A stretch of DNA of 64,000 bases from Symbiodinium microadriaticum (lineage: Eukaryota > Sar > Dinophyceae > Suessiales > Symbiodiniaceae), in assembly GCA_001939145.1 (NCBI GenBank), contig LSRX01001209.1:5801-69800 (forward strand), in the 5' to 3' direction. The position numbers were made by a program, and so were the translations under genes. The notes below the pieces were generated by a model that was given only the letters and a program-made list of their open reading frames with translations, was not told the origin of the DNA and made no database searches. Positions 1 to 9,246 of this stretch are shown here, piece after piece. Numbering within the stretch: the first letter of the stretch is position 1; every line of letters begins with the position of its first letter.

Positions 1-51
1 CGTCCCGCTAGTGCCGCTTAGCCCTGCGCCAGCGCGCCTATACCCACACGT

Positions 52-69
52 CGCGCTCCGCGGAGCGCG
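52..69. repeat. GC palindrome
   Basis: A perfect 18-bp palindrome (CGCGCTCCG followed by CGGAGCGCG) lies in very GC-rich sequence where short motifs such as CTAGTGCCGC recur. Such GC palindromes are common in dinoflagellate intergenic DNA. No function is inferred. Confidence 0.5.
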
Positions 70-253
70 CGCCATACTAACGCGCGCTTACCGCTAGTGC
101 CGCCTATAGCCCGCCTCTACCGCGCACGGTGCGCGCGCCGCCCTAAGCCCAGCGCCAGTGATCTTGTCCACGGTGCGCGCTGCATCAGTGGCTCAAAGGT
201 GTATGCTCCCCTCCACCGCTCGACTAGCCGTCATTTTCCTTTTCGCCTAGCTT

Positions 254-454
254 ATGGCCTCTGTCCCTCAGCCTCGACGCCTATCGCAAGCCGAGCAGAT
301 GGAGATTTCCCTGCTAATCCGCAGGGTCGAGTTTCTGGAATCGCACGCGGAAGCCCTAGACACTCTTCGCCAGCGTCTTTCCACATGCTCGTCACAACTT
401 GCCTATTTTCAAGTTGAGGTCGAGCGCCTACAGAAGATCTGTGACAGCCTGTAA
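254..454 (+). CDS. short ORF with heptad-like leucines
   Basis: An ATG-started 66-residue ORF. Its middle and end are rich in Leu and Glu with heptad-like spacing (VEFLESHAEAL, then LRQRL and VERLQKI), so a short coiled coil is possible. No family is recognised. It overlaps the next ORF in another frame, so at most one of the two is likely to be translated as drawn, unless they are exons of one gene joined by an unseen splice. It could also belong to the 5' part of the decayed retroelement that follows. Confidence 0.25.
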   Translation: MASVPQPRRLSQAEQMEISLLIRRVEFLESHAEALDTLRQRLSTCSSQLAYFQVEVERLQKICDSL

Positions 455-1145
455 TCTGCCGATAATAATACTTTGCACCTCCTGCAGCCTAGAAGGCCTC
501 TCGGTACATCCGGTGTTGAGGTCCTCACCGTCACCGAGAGAACCCTCCACATCGAGTCCTGCTTTGACTTTTTGGTCAGAGCCCTACAACGTCACATGCC
601 TAGCATTCAATGGCAAAGCCGACGAGAAGACTGATGGCCTCGCAAGCCCTATTTGCTCTTATTTGCTCAAGATGCCTATCAGCCCCCAGCAAGCCTACTT
701 GGACACGGCCCGTCCTTCTCGAGCACGTGGTACGCCAGTTGGAAAGCTTTTGGCTCGCCAACAATCCCATGGGTTGCCTCCAGAGGAGCGAACAAAGCCT
801 ACGAAGAGACTTACTTCACCTATTAAGTGGTTATGCTCCGACTCGGACAGTGGCATATCCGCTGATGATTTTTCACCTTCGCCTACGGCTTCTGCCCCCT
901 CGCCTGACACCAAGCCTAAACCTTCCATGGCCCCTCATCTTCGACGTTCTCGGGATGCGGACATGCCTATTGTTGGCCCCTGCACAAAGTCTCCAGACCT
1001 TGGTGAGCCGATCGATTTTGCGTTTTGCAAGACTAGAGTACAGCCTCCAGTTGCCATCCCAGCCTCGGCTCAGCCGTCGCACAGACCGCAGTCCCGAGCC
1101 TGTGCCAAGCTTCTGCTGCGTTCGGGACATCCTTGCAGCCTATGA
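399..1145 (+). CDS. unassigned Ser/Pro-rich ORF
   Basis: A 248-residue ORF of low complexity, rich in Ser, Pro and Thr, with basic stretches and an acidic Asp/Ser patch near residue 150. No domain is recognised. It ends where LINE-like sequence begins and has similar base composition, so it may be disordered N-terminal coding sequence of that element rather than a host gene. An overlapping ORF at 610-1206 in another frame looks less protein-like. Confidence 0.25.
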   Translation: MPIFKLRSSAYRRSVTACNLPIIILCTSCSLEGLSVHPVLRSSPSPREPSTSSPALTFWSEPYNVTCLAFNGKADEKTDGLASPICSYLLKMPISPQQAYLDTARPSRARGTPVGKLLARQQSHGLPPEERTKPTKRLTSPIKWLCSDSDSGISADDFSPSPTASAPSPDTKPKPSMAPHLRRSRDADMPIVGPCTKSPDLGEPIDFAFCKTRVQPPVAIPASAQPSHRPQSRACAKLLLRSGHPCSL

Positions 1146-2100
1146 TTCAGGATCAAATCAGAGTGTATTTGCCAACACACAAAAGCTTTGCGTGCAGCGA
1201 GCTTGATCCCTCTGCCGCCGCCCTGCTGGACTCGCAGGCGGACCCCTTCGCTGCGCGTATTCTCACGGCCAGGCCCACTTCCCTCGCTGCCGACGTCGCC
1301 AGGACGAGTTCGGGGATCACCTCGCTGCATGCCCCCGTTCCGGTGTGTTACGCCAGCGGTGCCCCACTTGAGCGTGCTGCCGCTCGTGTCTGCCGTGAAG
1401 CTGGTGCTACTGTTGAAACCAACGTCTTGGTGCGGGACCTCAATGCGAAGATGACCGCCGCATCGAGGTCATAGCAAACGGCTTGTCGCTTTGGGGAGGG
1501 GTCCAGGTTGCAGTCGACACCACCTTCGTGTCGCCTTTGATTGCAACTCCGGCCGCTGCCGCTTCGTCGTGCTGGGCATAGAAACCGGCGGCAGGTAATG
1601 CCCCGAGGCTGTTACCTTCCTCCGGCTCATGGCCCGCTGCCGCGCCCGGTGTGCACCCGCACCAATGGCCATAAGCGGAGCTTGTAGGTTGTTGGGGCAG
1701 CAGCGCTGTTTGCGTGTTCGCCTAATATTTACATGCGTATCTTCGGGGGTGAGCCGCAAATTCGGCGACCCCTCGCTCCGCCCATAAGATCTCCGTCCTT
1801 GTGTTGGCGCGAAGACTAGCATGCGCGCCCCGTGTGCGCCACAACGAAGAGCAGGAGAGACTCGTGAAGGGCATGCGGATGCCGAGCCATGAGTGTTGGA
1901 GCACGGGCTACGCGCAGTCAACATCTGCGTTGCAGCACGCTTTGGCTTCGACACTCCTTGGCACGCCCCGGCTTGCTCTGTTGGGTCGTAGCACCCGCTG
2001 AGGCCGAGCTACCCTCCAGGTTGCTCCCACGTGCATGAAGCGCGTGCGACCGACAAACTTGGTGCGCTGTGAAAAAAAGAAAGGACAAAAACAATAACAT
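1133..2100 (+). mobile_element. degenerate LINE 3' end (C-terminus of ORF2)
   Basis: Translation in shifting frames recovers a C-terminal block that I recall as common in dinoflagellate LINE polyproteins. A zinc-knuckle-like stretch, DEFGDHLAACPRSGVL, is read from about 1297 in frame 1. PLERAAARVCREAG follows in frame 2, then RRIEVIANGLSLW and VAVDTTFVSP from about 1459 in frame 1, then RFVVLGIETGGR and EAVTFLRLMARCRAR after another shift. ALASTLLGTP and a terminal PSRLLPRA with a stop at 2036-2038 close it. The RIEV...VDTTFVSP pattern resembles the restriction-like endonuclease of R2-type elements; that is inference from memory. At least three frameshifts, an internal stop and an apparent deletion near 1550 show it is dead. 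An A-rich tail (about 2070-2098) is consistent with a LINE 3' end. The reverse transcriptase part is not visible. Confidence 0.7.
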
Positions 2101-2229
2101 TGCTTGCTGTTTTGCGTTTCGGGGATGCAGTGGCAAGAAAATCAACATGTTCAGTGATGCTACTTGCTTTGCCGGCGACATGTTGACCCGAGTGAAGCGG
2201 CCCCTGTCCCCTGCACCCCTACAGCGAAA

Positions 2230-4212
2230 ATGGCCAGCAGCTTGTGCACCATCCATGCATATTTCCAAGTGTTGGACGAGGCAGTCGCTGGACCCATCTT
2301 GCAGGATTTCGTCGAGCACACCAAGGCAGAACTCAATTTCGGGATGCTGTAGATCCTGTAGCAGTGTAGCTCATAGGAATGAGTCTCCCAGGGCCAGAAG
2401 CTTATGGATTACACCAAGTCAGCAGTGTGTGCAAAACACACAACTGATAGATAGGTTGTTATACATACTTGTAGCTTTGAAAAGTTCGTGCCGTGTCCAA
2501 CAGAATGAAAGCGGCTGCCTGTGGTATGCTTGGGATCGTTCCGGGGACAAGTTGTTCTGCAATGAAGCTTATGAGGACGCCCGGCGGTGCTTACCCATAT
2601 GGAAATTTCGGCAGGCACTTTCAAAGATGCCGCCAAGCTCACCCAGATAGAATTCCATGGTCCCGCTGTTGAACTTGAGAAACTACGCTCGGCTGCCGAA
2701 GCCGTCAATGGCAGGCTTTTTACAGAGGATGGGGGTGCAGGCTTCATGCATCCCCTCACACCGAGTGCAAATGTCGAGCCTGCATCTTTGTGCACTTTGC
2801 ATGCATACTATGACCTCACGGATGCAGGCAGCCTGTGTTCGCCGATTTGGCAACAACTGCGTTTACCATGGCTGGACAGAGGCGGGCGACACGCTTTTCT
2901 GCCGCGAGGGGTATTTGGACAGCGATGCGGTGCTGGCGCATCTCAACAATGTTGCCTCCTGCACAGGCCTGGCTGACTGCACCCGCTTGCGGCGCTTGGA
3001 GCTCCACGGCCCACCGTCACAGCTTGCCAAGCTGCAGGGCATCGGGCAGCAGATGGGTGCGGAGTGTTATGAGCGACAAGAAGGCTTCCAGCGCGTGGCC
3101 CTGGCATCGGCAGTCAATGCGGAACCGTTGTGCGGCCTTCATTTGGATCGGACAGTCCTCCGCGACTTCTGCTCCATCCATGCTTACTACAAAGTGACCA
3201 ACGAGGAGGCTGTGGGGAGGCTTCTTGCGAGCTTCGAAACCAGGACAAGGGCCGAGGCAGGCTGCCTTTGGTATGCATGGGACCGGACAGATGACCGGTT
3301 GTTCTGCAACGAAGCCTACGCCAATGCTGAGGCCGTCTTGGCACATGTACAGCATCTCGAGGGAGTGGGTTCCTTCGGCGGCGCCGCGCAGCTCACAGAC
3401 ATTGAGTTTCACGGACCCGCAGCAGAGCTGGAGAAGGCCATGAATTCAGGGAATAAGTTTTAAGTTCAAAGCCTTTGCAGGGCCTTTCGCCGGTACATGC
3501 AGCGAACGCTTCGGCTTGTCTTTATCCGGAGGTCATGGGTACGGCGAAGAAGCTTGGTGCGGCTCTCTTTGCCTTGGAGTCGGACGTGACCTTCAAGCCA
3601 GTGGATCTTTGCACCGAAGGGAAAAAGTCTGACTTGTGCACCATGCATGCTTATTTTAGGGTTGAGGATGAGTCGGGTGTTGCTGGTGCACTCGCTGAGT
3701 TGGTGGACAAGTCCCGAGCGGAAGATTCTTGCATGTACTACGGCTGGACCCGTGCAGGGACAACCCTTTTCTGCCGCGAAGGTTACACAGGTGCAGCCGG
3801 CATTCTCGCACACCTCGCGAATGTTTCTGCTTGCGGTGGTCTCACAAAATTTGCCAAGCCACACCGCATCGAGATCCACGGACCGGAAGAAGAGATAGCC
3901 AAGCTGCAGCAGACAGCTGACGAAATGGGTGCCACCTGCTACACACGGCAGTCTGGCTTCCAACACTTCCAGGCGAGACCCACACTGCTGGCTGTTGCCC
4001 GCAGGAGTGGCGGCGTGGAGCCATGGAGGCAGCTGTTCCGGGCGCAGACGGCGCTGAAGTACGTCGGCCTTGCAGGGCTCTCTCTGACCCTCCTAGCCAG
4101 GCTGGCGCGGCGGACGCAGCGCAGGAACGGGTGGAACGTTGCGGTCGCGAGCCTGATGCTGCTCCTGGGCCATCTTGCCGAACGCAAGCTTCCTTCTGGC
4201 GAAATGTCCTGA
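2230..4212 (+). CDS. tandem ABM-like (dimeric alpha/beta barrel) domain protein with C-terminal membrane hairpin
   Basis: Four domain copies share the pattern LCxxHAYYxV, then CxYxGWxRxGDxLFCREGY, AxAVLAHLxNV, IEFHGPxxELEKL and a CY-x-RQxGF end. This looks like the antibiotic-biosynthesis-monooxygenase (YgiN-like) fold; catalytic activity is not shown. After the last copy come two hydrophobic segments (VGLAGLSLTLLARL and VAVASLMLLLGHL) and a stop at 4210-4212, so the protein may be membrane-anchored. Two phase-0 introns are clear from domain alignment: 2326-2503 (GC...AG, joining HTK to NESGC) and 3437-3531 (GC...AG, joining ELEK to VMGTA). The start at 2230 is chosen because MASSLCTIHAYF begins exactly at the domain boundary. 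Two problems remain: a 1-nt deletion near 2588 (EAYEDA continues in another frame as AVLTHM), and copy 2 lacks about 15 residues and changes frame near 2830-2850. It is either a decaying gene or carries assembly errors. Confidence 0.75.
2326..2503 (+). other. GC-AG intron in the ABM-like gene
   Basis: The exon ends ...CACACCAAG and the intron starts GCAGAACTC. The intron ends CCAACAG, before AATGAAAGC. Joined, the protein reads HTK-NESGC and aligns without gaps to TRAEAGC of the copy near 3245. Stops within the intron in all frames support removal. The GC donor fits known dinoflagellate splicing. Confidence 0.7.
3437..3531 (+). other. GC-AG intron in the ABM-like gene
   Basis: The exon ends GAGCTGGAGAAG and the intron starts GCCATG. 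The intron ends TATCCGGAG, before GTCATGGGT. Joining gives ELEK-VMGTAKKLGAALF, which aligns residue for residue with ELEK-LRSAAEAVNGRLF of the first copy. The intron is 95 nt, phase 0. Confidence 0.7.
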
Positions 4213-4460
4213 AAGGAGAGCCGCTCCGGGCCAGGAATGGCGGGGCCCGGCATGTGATTAATTTGTAGTTCAAAGCCTGGAGTACGAACGTAATCTCCAT
4301 TTTGCCAATTTAGGGGTATACCTGAAAGGCACGGCACACCGTGACAGTGAGCGTGCCTTTCATCAACTGGTAGCAGAACGAAGGTCAGCTGCCGGTAGTG
4401 TCCGCAGTCAGAGCAGTGCGAACAAAGTGAGGGAGACAGCAGAGGCCACTCTGTATAATC

Positions 4461-6910
4461 TTGACCAAAAGGTCACATAAGAAGCAGAGCCTTCCCCAAA
4501 GGGAGAAGAGCTCATGGCAGTTGGCTCAAAGCAACATGCAGCCGCCAACTGAAGCTGATGGATCCGAGCCATGGCGAGGAGCGATCCGAATGGAAGCTCG
4601 GGCGGCACTCCAGGAAGTGTTGACTGACATCGGAGTGCCGGTGACAGGCTCCATCACACATCCACCCTCACCAAGTCGCCAGCCGGACGCGCGGCGGACG
4701 CCATCGGCCCCATCACAGCACGTCCGTATGTCTTTGCCCGTCAACCTCCACCGTGCCGATTCGATTTCGCCTTGGGGGCGAGCTGCCACCGCTCACCAGT
4801 TCACTCGAGGTATCTCGGAAGGAGGTGCCGAAGTCATGCTCAACGACGCAGCCATCGCTGAGGCCTTGCATGAGTGGCACCGCCACCCCCGAAAGCTGAG
4901 ATCCAGAAGCACCTCCCCAACGAACAAAAAATTTCGCAAGTTTGGACAAAGCAGCGGGGGTCGCTTCAAGGAATTCAAAGCTCCAAGCATGCCGCGAGAA
5001 GATCAGCTTATTCGAACATCCCGGCGCTACATGCAAATGGCGAACCCACTATTAATCAAGGAGCTGACTGCACCTGCGGCGTCCAGGCTTGCAGCCGTGG
5101 TGGAATCACCAGAATTCAGCGGCTTTATCGGTGCCATGATTTTGGCCAACGCACTCTCCATCGGCATGCAGACCCAGCATGAGGCAGAAACATGGAGCCT
5201 CTCAATACGGCCTGCTTTTGCCATAAGCCCCTAAGTGCTGTTTCGTGTGCTTCATTTTTTGTTTGACACAACGAGTAGACTATTCCGAAAAGCCATCCCG
5301 CAGAAGCTTTCGACAATGCTCCTCAGGTGAAATGTTCTTCGCGTTCGTATTTGCTGTGGAGCTGTCGCTCCGCTTTGCAGTGGCGGGCTGCGAATTCCTC
5401 ACTGGGCCTGAGCGCAATTGGAATCTTTTCGATACAACGCTGATCTTGGCACAGGTCATGGAGCAAGCGTTTCCCGCAGAAGTTTAAGAGCATGTTGCAG
5501 TTGTCCCTTGCATCCGCATGCCATGTGTGCAGGTATCAGTGGCATTTGTCTCGACTGACCCAGGATCTTTACAGTTGTCATCTACCAGCATGGTACCTTG
5601 AAAGGTCTCAAGTATTCTGACTTGATGCCGGACAGTGTCGTTCTTCGCGCTTTGCGCATCTTCCGACTGCTTCGTATCCTGTGACTTGTCGCTGACATCT
5701 TCTTGCTGCACGGTATGCGAAACATGCAGTCGCGGTACGGAATGGGATTGAAGATGTCTGACCTGTCTCAGGCGAGTGCTGCGAATGATGCATATCAGCA
5801 GCGAGTTGCAGGTCCTGCACGTAGTAACGTAGTAGTTGTGAATTTGCTGCTGGTTTCCCGGTATGTGTGCTGCGTAGGGAGATAGATGGCAAGCTGAGGT
5901 GGTGCTTGTTGGCAGCATGTTTGAAACTGTTTTAGTGCCAGAGGCCATCATGACTGCGATTGTCAAGGGGCTGCGCTCGTTCATCTGGACCTTGGCTTTC
6001 ATGTTCTTGGTGCTCTATGCAGTGGGTGTCTTCCTCACTCAGTGCGTCACTGATTACAAAGTGGCTCGAAAGGCCGATGGTTCTGCATCCGAGAAGCTGC
6101 AGGACTATTTCGGTTCGCTCCCCGAAACGATGTTGGCCTTGTTCCAGGCCATTACAGATGGCCAGGAATGGCGAGAGATGCTGGAGCCCCTAATCTGGGA
6201 AATCTCGCCTTGGATGGCGGTCCCATTCTGCATGTACATTGCTTTCATGGCCTTCGCCCTTCTGACCCTGCCTTAGGAAAGCGTCAAGGAATTGAGTAGG
6301 CATTGCTGGGATGGGGTTGGGGCGACTCTTGCAATCCATGTTGAGCTTCGAGAAGTTTAACCACCACCTAGGAACATACTCACGGGCATTTTCGTTGACA
6401 GCGCGCTGGACAACGCACAAGAGGAGAAGCGTCGCTACCTCCTACAAGAAGTAGGCCTACTCTTCAGAGAGGCGGAGAAGGACGAGTGGATTCAGAGCTT
6501 CGCAACCAAATTGCTGCTAACAGTGCTGTTACATCGCTTGCAGCTCCGGTGCGGCATTGCGATCAGGAGCAGATCACCTGGCCGGACTTCCAGGCCCAGT
6601 TGCGCAATCCGCACATGCAGCAGCTTTTTGCGGCCCTTGACGTGGATGAGTCTTGTCTGCCGTGCATGCGCCGTCGTGCCTAGAGAGGGTCGTTGGGTCG
6701 TTTCCACCATTGGCACCCCGGTCGCTTCATGCAACAACGACTGAGGAAGAGGATGCTGCGGAGCTGTTCCACATGCTTGATGCTTCCCACGATGGCTTCA
6801 TCCAATCCGACGACTTCCTCAACGGCTGCTTGCGCCTTGACGGTCCGGCCAAGGCCATCGACTTGGCCGCCTTCATCGAAGAAAGCCGCAAAGTCAATCG
6901 CACGTTCCTG
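4461..6910 (+). CDS. single-domain voltage-gated cation channel with EF-hands
   Basis: The exons give one six-helix channel domain of the Nav/Cav superfamily (cf. one-domain protist channels). Exon 1 (4461 to about 5190) has a long basic, Ser-rich cytosolic N-terminus and S1 (FSGFIGAMILANALSIGMQT). Exon 2 (about 5330-5481) gives S2-S3 (FFAFVFAVELSLRF, NLFDTTLILAQ). Exon 3 (about 5575-5680) gives S4, LRALRIFRLLRIL, with Arg at every third position. Exon 4 (about 5899-6269) gives the S4-S5 linker, S5, the pore (LFQAITDGQEW) and S6. Exon 5 (6372-6483) gives the S6 end and a charged helix. Exons 6-7 (6567 to about 6647, and about 6746 onward) give two EF-hand-like loops, the second DASHDGFIQSDD, followed by the helix GCLRLDGPAKAIDL. 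Ca2+-binding feedback on gating is inferred. The filter TDGQEW differs from the TGGxxW-like form I expect. Start (4461 or 4536), exon 2/3/4 boundaries and the C-terminus are unresolved; TYVGMRHKLPNPKK near 7090-7160 may be a last exon. Confidence 0.8.
6270..6371 (+). other. GC-AG intron in the channel gene
   Basis: Exon 4 ends CTGACCCT; the intron runs from GCCTTAGG to CCACCTAG, and exon 5 starts GAACATACTC. Splicing restores LLTL-NILTGIFVDSAL across S6, the usual continuous helix of these channels. The intron is phase 2, 102 nt. Confidence 0.75.
6484..6566 (+). other. candidate GA-AG intron inside an EF-hand loop
   Basis: The exon ends GCGGAGAAGGAC, the next bases are GAGTGGATT, and the acceptor is GCGATCAG before GAGCAGATC. 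Joining gives the 12-residue loop EAEKDEQITWPD, with acidic residues at positions 1, 3, 5 and 12 and Ile at 8, which is correct EF-hand spacing. No GT or GC donor gives a frame-preserving loop of this length. GA donors are reported in dinoflagellates. Confidence 0.55.
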
Positions 6911-7153
6911 GAGCACGCCCTCTGCTCGGGACTGTCATGTGCTGTGTCCCATCGTGTCCCATCGTGCTGTGTAGCCCCCTGCCTGGGCTCCAAGGCCAGG
7001 TTCGTGAGCCAGACTCTCGGCTGGCTGGTGCATGCTACGGAAGCCAACGCCCAGCACCACTCAGCCCTCCAGACGCCGAAGGAATGAAACGTATGTGGGC
7101 ATGCGCCACAAGCTGCCAAACCCTAAGAAGCAGGTGCAAAACGGACCTGCCTC

Positions 7154-8158
7154 ATGTTAGCACCATGGGCGGTGACCTCTGATCTGAGTTCCATGTTGAT
7201 GCCCTGGAGCTACTGCCCACGTGCTTGGCCCAAGCGGTTGTACTGCGAACTGAACTGGCACACCGTTCCCTGTGATCGCGTGCCGGCCTTCAGGACTTCC
7301 GGAGGCCGCGTGTTGCACATGCATGATGGCCACTTCGGGCGCTGGCTGTCAGGTTTCTATTCCACACGTGCTCTGAAGCCGAAGCCGTCTCGGCTCAGCA
7401 GGCTAATTTCGTGGTCAGGCAAACCATCCATAACCCAGCGCCCAGCGCTGTACGAAGGCATCTCTGCCGCAACTTCTGGCATTCTCGGTGTGGAAACCGC
7501 ATGCAACAGCAGACTCTTCTCTGAATTTCTCGAAGACCTGGTCCCCGACCTTAGGAAGCGGAGGATGCAGTGGATCTTGCGCAGAATTGTCCCCGGCTTA
7601 GTCGCCTGCGAACGCAATCGCTCCAACCGGTGTGCAAAAGGCCTTGTTGACGCACCGATGGACAGCTTAAGGTCTGCGTGTCAACGCTTTTCACTTATAC
7701 GGGATGCACGGTCGCTTGGCACAGGGAAGCCGGACAACTCTGGCAACAGACAACAATCCTCCCTGCTTGGCTGAGAAGCCCGAGGTGGTCGCTTCTGAAG
7801 AATGGAGACACGCCTCCGAAAGCGACGGCTCCCAGCACAGGGAAACGCAGGCAGCTCGGCAGGAGGAAATTAGCCCGGCTTCGAAGGCAAAGGCTGTCGA
7901 TGGCTCTTGGTTGGCTTCGGTTGTCACAGATCCGTCGGCAACACTAGGAGAGATGCGGAAAAAGAGAGGGGCAAAGGAAACTCTAATAAGATTTTCAGGC
8001 TTTGTAGAAAGAAGAAGGACAGCGGGAGTATGGAGCAAGAAGTCGAGAAGAAGGGCTGCAATGGCTTTATTGGCAGAGCGATTGCAATGGCAAGGGCCAC
8101 GGAAACCAGGATTCAGGCACGATTGAGTCGGCCTGTCCGGATTGAGGCTTCAAGCTAG
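7154..8158 (+). CDS. unresolved overlapping ORFs
   Basis: Three plus-strand ORFs overlap here: 7154-7774 (206 residues), 7704-8126 (140 residues, acidic then basic) and 7907-8158 (83 residues). None has a recognised domain. The last contains a helical stretch (EKKGCNGFIGRAIAMARA) that ends at a possible GC donor after ETRIQ. Some of this is probably exonic for a gene ending at 8640 or for the C-terminal tail of the channel upstream, but the exon order cannot be decided by eye. Confidence 0.3.
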
Positions 8159-8440
8159 GCTATTCCAAAAGAAGGAAAAGTAGATACGCCACAAGCAGGA
8201 GAGGATCATCTTTCTCACAAGCGAAGCAGGACATGTGACAGCCTGCGCCGTGCCGAGGATGTTGCGGCCAATAGCAGTCGAACACATATCGCCATCTCTG
8301 CGGGTGGCCAGCCTTCGGTGATGAGAAGAGAGGCGGCTGGACTGCACGGATCCCCACATCTGGGCCAAATGTTGCATTGAGAGTTGGCGTGTATGTGTGT
8401 TTGTGTGCGCGTGTGTTCGTCCTGACTGGAGCAATCCCAG

Positions 8441-8640
8441 GCTCCAAAGCATGAGCAAAGGGAGGGCAAGTCAGAGCACCAGAAGACCCTGGAGCGTGCA
8501 TTGGAGAGGCACGGTGCGTGAAATCCAAAGAAGTTGCCCATGTACGTCATGCTGTTTTGGTGTCCGCAGGGCGTCCGAGATCGCGAAGGAGGCTAGCCCG
8601 GAGGATGCAGCTTACAGAGCAGCTCACCGAAACAAGTAGA
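8441..8640 (+). CDS. two helical C-terminal exons, unknown protein
   Basis: After an acceptor at CAATCCCAG, an exon from 8441 reads APKHEQREGKSEHQKTLERA and runs to a donor near 8513 (CACG then GTGCGTG). A second exon, after TGTCCGCAG at 8569, reads ASEIAKEASPEDAAYRAA and then HRNK with a stop at 8638-8640. Both are charged and helix-forming, suggesting a coiled-coil C-terminus. The phases do not match perfectly, so the donor may differ. No family is recognised. Confidence 0.4.
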
Positions 8641-9010
8641 GTCTAGGGCGTGGGAACTTCGGGCAGGCTTTCTAGCTTCAGCAGCAGTTGCGGATGTGAG
8701 CCGTTTTGTTTTGACCTAAACAGAAAGATCCGGCTTCAATTTTTTTGTCTTACTGATCTCGCCAAATCCTTCGTTTTGTTTAGAATTTAGAATGATCTGG
8801 CCGTTGCTGATTTTGTCAAGAGTCACAGGTTCCAACAGAATCGTGCGCAATTTCGTGGTCACTTTTGGTGTTCGAGCCGTACCGTGCTCTGAGAACGAGC
8901 TTCTCGCTTTGCGGGTGGTTGGTTGTGGTTTTGGTACTTTCCGGCATGTGGTTTTGTATAGCTTGTTGCTTCTTTCGATCAACTTTCTCTTTGCCTCTCT
9001 CTGTCTCCAG

Positions 9011-9147
9011 ATTTGTTTCGGCATGTGACGTCCGAGGAGAGTCTTCTCAAGGAAGCTCTCAAACTTGTGGAGCAAGATGGGGAGAAATCGCCCCATGGAT
9101 GCAGCCAGCTGTCAGTCAGTGAAGATCTGCGCCCCCAACTGTTCTAA
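9011..9147 (+). CDS. short helical exon, unknown
   Basis: After a pyrimidine-rich tract and the acceptor CTGTCTCCAG, the frame from 9013 reads LFRHVTSEESLLKEALKLVE, then QDGEKSPHGCSQLS and, if unspliced, a stop at 9145-9147. A good GT donor (CTGTCA then GTCAGTGAAG, near 9114) could instead splice this exon to the Thr-rich exon at 9247. The choice decides whether it is the 3' end of an upstream gene or the start of the large downstream one. Confidence 0.4.
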
Positions 9148-9246
9148 GGTCAGCAGCCGTGCAGCTTGAGGTGAACGAGGCAGGGATGGGGATTTCCAAC
9201 AGTCGGTTGAACTTGGAGACTCTCACCAACCGCTGCTAAGGCACAG

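Noticed and set aside
1469..1954. A 161-residue minus-strand ORF
   Set aside because: Antisense of the decayed LINE, whose plus-strand motifs are recognisable.
4290..4315. Dinoflagellate spliced-leader relic near CTCCATTTTGCCAATTT
   Set aside because: Only partial similarity to the spliced-leader core as I recall it, and not followed by the expected GGCTCAAG.
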